Assembly: GCA_013407085.1 (NCBI GenBank)
Contig: JACCGJ010024238.1
Coordinates: 1 to 64,000 of the forward strand
DNA from: Atriophallophorus winterbourni
Taxonomy: Eukaryota; Platyhelminthes; Trematoda; Plagiorchiida; Microphallidae
Length of the DNA: 64,000 nt
Reading direction: 5' to 3'
In this document: in pieces, positions 61,616 through 64,000 of the stretch
How positions within the stretch are numbered: position 1 is the stretch's first letter
Layout: each line of letters opens with the position of its first letter
The notes under the pieces: model-generated
Databases searched by the model: none
The model's input: only the letters and a program-made list of their open reading frames with translations
What the model was told of the DNA's origin: nothing
Position numbers and translations under genes: made by a program

Positions 61616-61800
61616 ATGGTATGAAAGCACAAGCCTGATCCAGGCAAAGTGCCACAGTCAGAGACTGCACGTGGGCTAAGATACTGTCAGGTTGCCCAGG
61701 CCTAAACAGATATGAGGAAGAAAAAAGAACAGAAAATGGTAGTGAGACTCCAGTCTGCTTCAGCATGCAGCTCGTTACCTCTGGTCAATCAATTGCAAAC
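61616..61800 (+). repeat. Dispersed SINE-like repeat, longest copy
   Basis: Begins TATGGTATGAAAGCACAAGC and runs through CCTGATCCAGGCAAAGTGCC, CAGAGACTGCACGTGGGC, GTCAGGTTGCCCAGGCCTA, a poly-purine stretch, GTGAGACTCCAGT and GGTCAATCAATTG. The last part is shared with 9870-9920. Five copies in 64 kb share the same left end. Confidence 0.7.
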
Positions 61801-62149
61801 CATACACAACGATGACCTGTCGAGCTCACGCGAATAACAAATAAAATACACCTAATTTCTCTTAATAGGAATGTATAGCAAGTATGATCATTAAATAAAC
61901 TCTCTTATATTCCTCACAATCATTTCCTTTCTTATATACACAAGCCGCTGGCATACAAAATGGCCACCTACTAAAATAATACAATAAACTCATTAAATAT
62001 ATATCCGTGATACATACAGAATTGTATGCGTGGTATTGCCCGCATCACTTTTTAGCTAATCATTCTAATCAAATGGAGACACTAAGATTAACTTTCGTGT
62101 GCTTTGAAATAACATTAGAGTGACAACCATTATTTCGACTTTAAACTCA

Positions 62150-62250
62150 CGGTTACATTGGGTTCGAAAAACGAACCACGCGTTTCCCATGAAGAATCAC
62201 AGTGATTTCTTGGCAAGCGTTGAAGCGCCAAGAAAGATAAATTGTTGATG
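62150..62250 (+). repeat. Subfamily-B repeat fragment
   Basis: Contains GGGTTCGAAAAACGAACCAC, GAATCACAGTGATTTC, and TTGGCAAGCGTTGAAGCGCC. The same hairpin-palindrome order as at 60730 and 62420; the hammerhead part is absent. Confidence 0.6.
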
Positions 62251-62399
62251 TGCGCACAGCTCCAAATTTACACACTACCATCACTAAATTTTGTTTTCTG
62301 ATGAAGATGAAGAGGGAAACAAAGCCTTATTCGAAAATTTTCGAAATTTCAGCTTTAAGTTAGTTTAAAAAATAACAACGAATTCTATACAATGTTATA

Positions 62400-62545
62400 C
62401 TTGAATGCCACTGTTGTATAGGGTTCGTACAACGAACCACAGAATCACATAGTGATTCGTGGTCAAGCAATCAAGGCGCTTATGGATGACCAAAGTGGAG
62501 CGTAATTTCGGGGGATGTGAGCAACACATCACTTTGGAATTCTAT
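62400..62545 (+). repeat. Subfamily-B repeat with strong hairpins
   Basis: GGTTCGTACAACGAACC forms a 7-bp hairpin, followed at once by GAATCACATAGTGATTC, a 7-bp hairpin with a 3-base loop. It then runs through AAGTGGAGCG and GGGGGATGTGAGCAACACAT. The hammerhead core is deleted between CTTATGGATGA and AAGTGGAG. Confidence 0.65.
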
Positions 62546-63059
62546 CCAAGTTACACATAAAAAGAAAAATATTCGCAGTAATTGTACACATGATATCAAC
62601 GAGATAAATTCGACCTTAATTGTTCAATAAGCAGTTCTTTTTAACAAAGATATCGTGAACCAAATGAGATAAATGACCTCCCATATGAAGACGTTCTAGA
62701 AGGCAATATGATGCGTTTTGATCGAGTCTTTGAAGAAGCTTGTCTTTTGAGGACATCCTCATGCTATCGATGGGAAATATCATTGAGCATGGTTTAGCGA
62801 TATTTATTGATTTTCAACCATAAATTTCGAATCCTATTTCACAATTTCCATAGGGCTTCTCAAACTTATCAGAATGAGTTGAACTGATTTAAATAATCAA
62901 TTCCAACCCTGGGTAGGAATAATATTTTGTGCGCGTTTGGCGAGATGGATTGGTCATTTGCATTCATTAAAATGGACATTGCAACAGATGCGTGAATTCA
63001 TAGCCGAATTCGTGCTGCCTCGCTCTGAAAACTATTGCATTTTATCCGAAGAATGCATA

Positions 63060-63530
63060 GTGAAGTGACGGTGTTTATCAAGAAAAATAGACGTCACGAG
63101 TGGAGTTCCGCAAGGATCGGTGCTTGGACCTCTTCTATTCTTGGTGTATATGAACGATATAGTAGAGGATATTGGATGCAACTTGATACTATTTGCCGAT
63201 GATATTAAAATATGGAAACGTGTCAGGTCTATTAATGACTGTATGGCATTACAACGGGATCTTCGCACCTTATTTCGTTGGTCCCAGTTAAATGAATTAC
63301 CATTTAACCCTGCGAAATGTAAAATGCTGCAGCTTGGAAAATCTCTGCACCACGTATCATCTTGGCACGCAAGATCTTAACTGGACCACCGCAGAAATGA
63401 TCTCGGTATCTGGGTTTCGTTTAACCTTAAGCCTGGACATAATTGCCGAATGGTGTACAATAAAGCTTGCCGTATCTTGAGTCTTCTCAAAAGAATATTC
63501 AGGATTTTTACACCCGAAACCCTACCATCT
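63060..63530 (+). mobile_element. CR1-like LINE RT palm fragment (subfamily 2)
   Basis: Encodes GSVLGPLLFLVYMNDIVEDI, then LILFADDIKIWKRV with both catalytic aspartates, then LPFNPAKCKMLQLGKS. The frame shifts near 63375 and follows to THNCRMVYNKACRIL-like sequence. Closest to 32630-33015 but less decayed. Ends abruptly at about 63530. Confidence 0.75.
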
Positions 63531-64000
63531 TCCAGATCGTGAGCAGAAAGGCCAGGGTAAAGCCAGGTGTTTCCGCTTTACTTACTACTACTGGAACTAC
63601 ATCCACAGCTCTTGAAGCCGCTAACGAACTCGCTCAATTTTACTCTAGACTGTTCTACCCTAACGAGCGCGTATTCTACGATATGCCTGCATTCAGATCG
63701 CAGAATACAATACATGAAATCGTTGTGAAACCTCAGAGTGTCCTGGTAAAGCTACGCGGGTTAAATACAAAAAATCCCCGGGTGCTGAAATAACACTATT
63801 CATCCTAAAACAATGCGCCCATGCTCTATTCTCACCACTCTCTGACCTTTTCAACCTGTCCTTGAGTTGTAGCACGGTTGCTAATGACTGGAAAAGTGGA
63901 TTAAACATTCCGATATACAAAGGAGGGAATCGATCTGATGTGTCTAACTACAGACCAGTGGCGTTGTTGCCAGTGGTCTCAAAGTTTTCGAACGACTTGT
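63531..64000 (+). mobile_element. CR1-like LINE, RT N-terminal part running off the window
   Basis: Reads RVKPGVSALLTTTGTTSTAL, ANELAQFYSRLFYPNERV, then QCAHALFSPLSDLFNLSLS, VANDWKSGLNIPIYKGGNR and SDVSNYRPVALLPVVSKF. This is the region that precedes the palm, so it lies in the wrong order relative to 63060-63530 and belongs to a second copy or a rearranged one. One frame break occurs near 63790. Confidence 0.75.

Noticed and set aside
62425..62445. GGTTCGTACAACGAACC read as a tRNA T-arm
   Set aside because: No acceptor stem, D-arm or anticodon arm can be placed around it, and the same block occurs in repeats with changed loops.

Overview
The window looks like a piece of a repeat-rich, AT-rich metazoan nuclear genome, most likely a flatworm and probably a digenean trematode. 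The host genes have GT-AG introns. Many decayed non-LTR retrotransposons (CR1-like and RTE/SR2-like), a Penelope-type GIY-YIG remnant and short repeats carrying hammerhead-ribozyme motifs lie around them. No bacterial-style operons, CRISPR arrays or convincing rRNA/tRNA genes were seen. The species assignment is an inference from the repeat content, not from a database match.

Three host genes can be supported. (1) Positions 670-4474 (+) hold a short coiled-coil protein with a C-terminal IQ motif, resembling the C-terminal part of the dynein regulatory complex subunits DRC9/DRC10. (2) Positions 8713-12108 (-) hold mitochondrial ribosomal protein uL18m (MRPL18) in four exons that join in frame to 273 residues, with a long C-terminal extension. 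(3) Positions 49979-58377 (+) hold a complete five-exon sphingolipid delta-4 desaturase (DEGS1 family, 334 residues) with all three histidine boxes, behind a short GC-richer promoter with two inverted CCAAT boxes.

The rest is mostly mobile DNA. From 6.4-8.4 kb (-) lies a decayed LINE. From 15.7-16.8 kb (-) and 17.5-22.1 kb (-) lie two CR1-like elements; the second keeps an intact ORF1 with a PHD-like zinc finger and a broken EN-RT ORF2. From 28.2-30.6 kb (+) lies an internally deleted RTE-like element. From 32.1-38.0 kb and 45.7-48.2 kb (+) lie further CR1-like copies, the latter interrupted by a 550-bp non-autonomous insertion with a 10-bp target-site duplication. The window ends in two more CR1-like pieces (63.1-64.0 kb). 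Long stretches at 22-28 kb, 38-42 kb and 53-55.8 kb contain nothing I recognise.

The most interesting signal is a family of about 230-bp repeats, often arranged as 1.5-2 tandem units, in which each unit carries a hammerhead-ribozyme motif: stem I, CTGATGA, stem II, GAAA, a very short self-complementary stem III, and a GTC cleavage triplet. The best locus (51935-52310) has two intact, identical motifs exactly 233 bp apart, in the sense orientation inside intron 2 of the desaturase gene. Other copies show compensatory changes in stems I and II. Two Penelope-type GIY-YIG remnants lie beside related repeats near 60.5-61.2 kb, which fits the known link between Penelope-like elements and hammerhead ribozymes.
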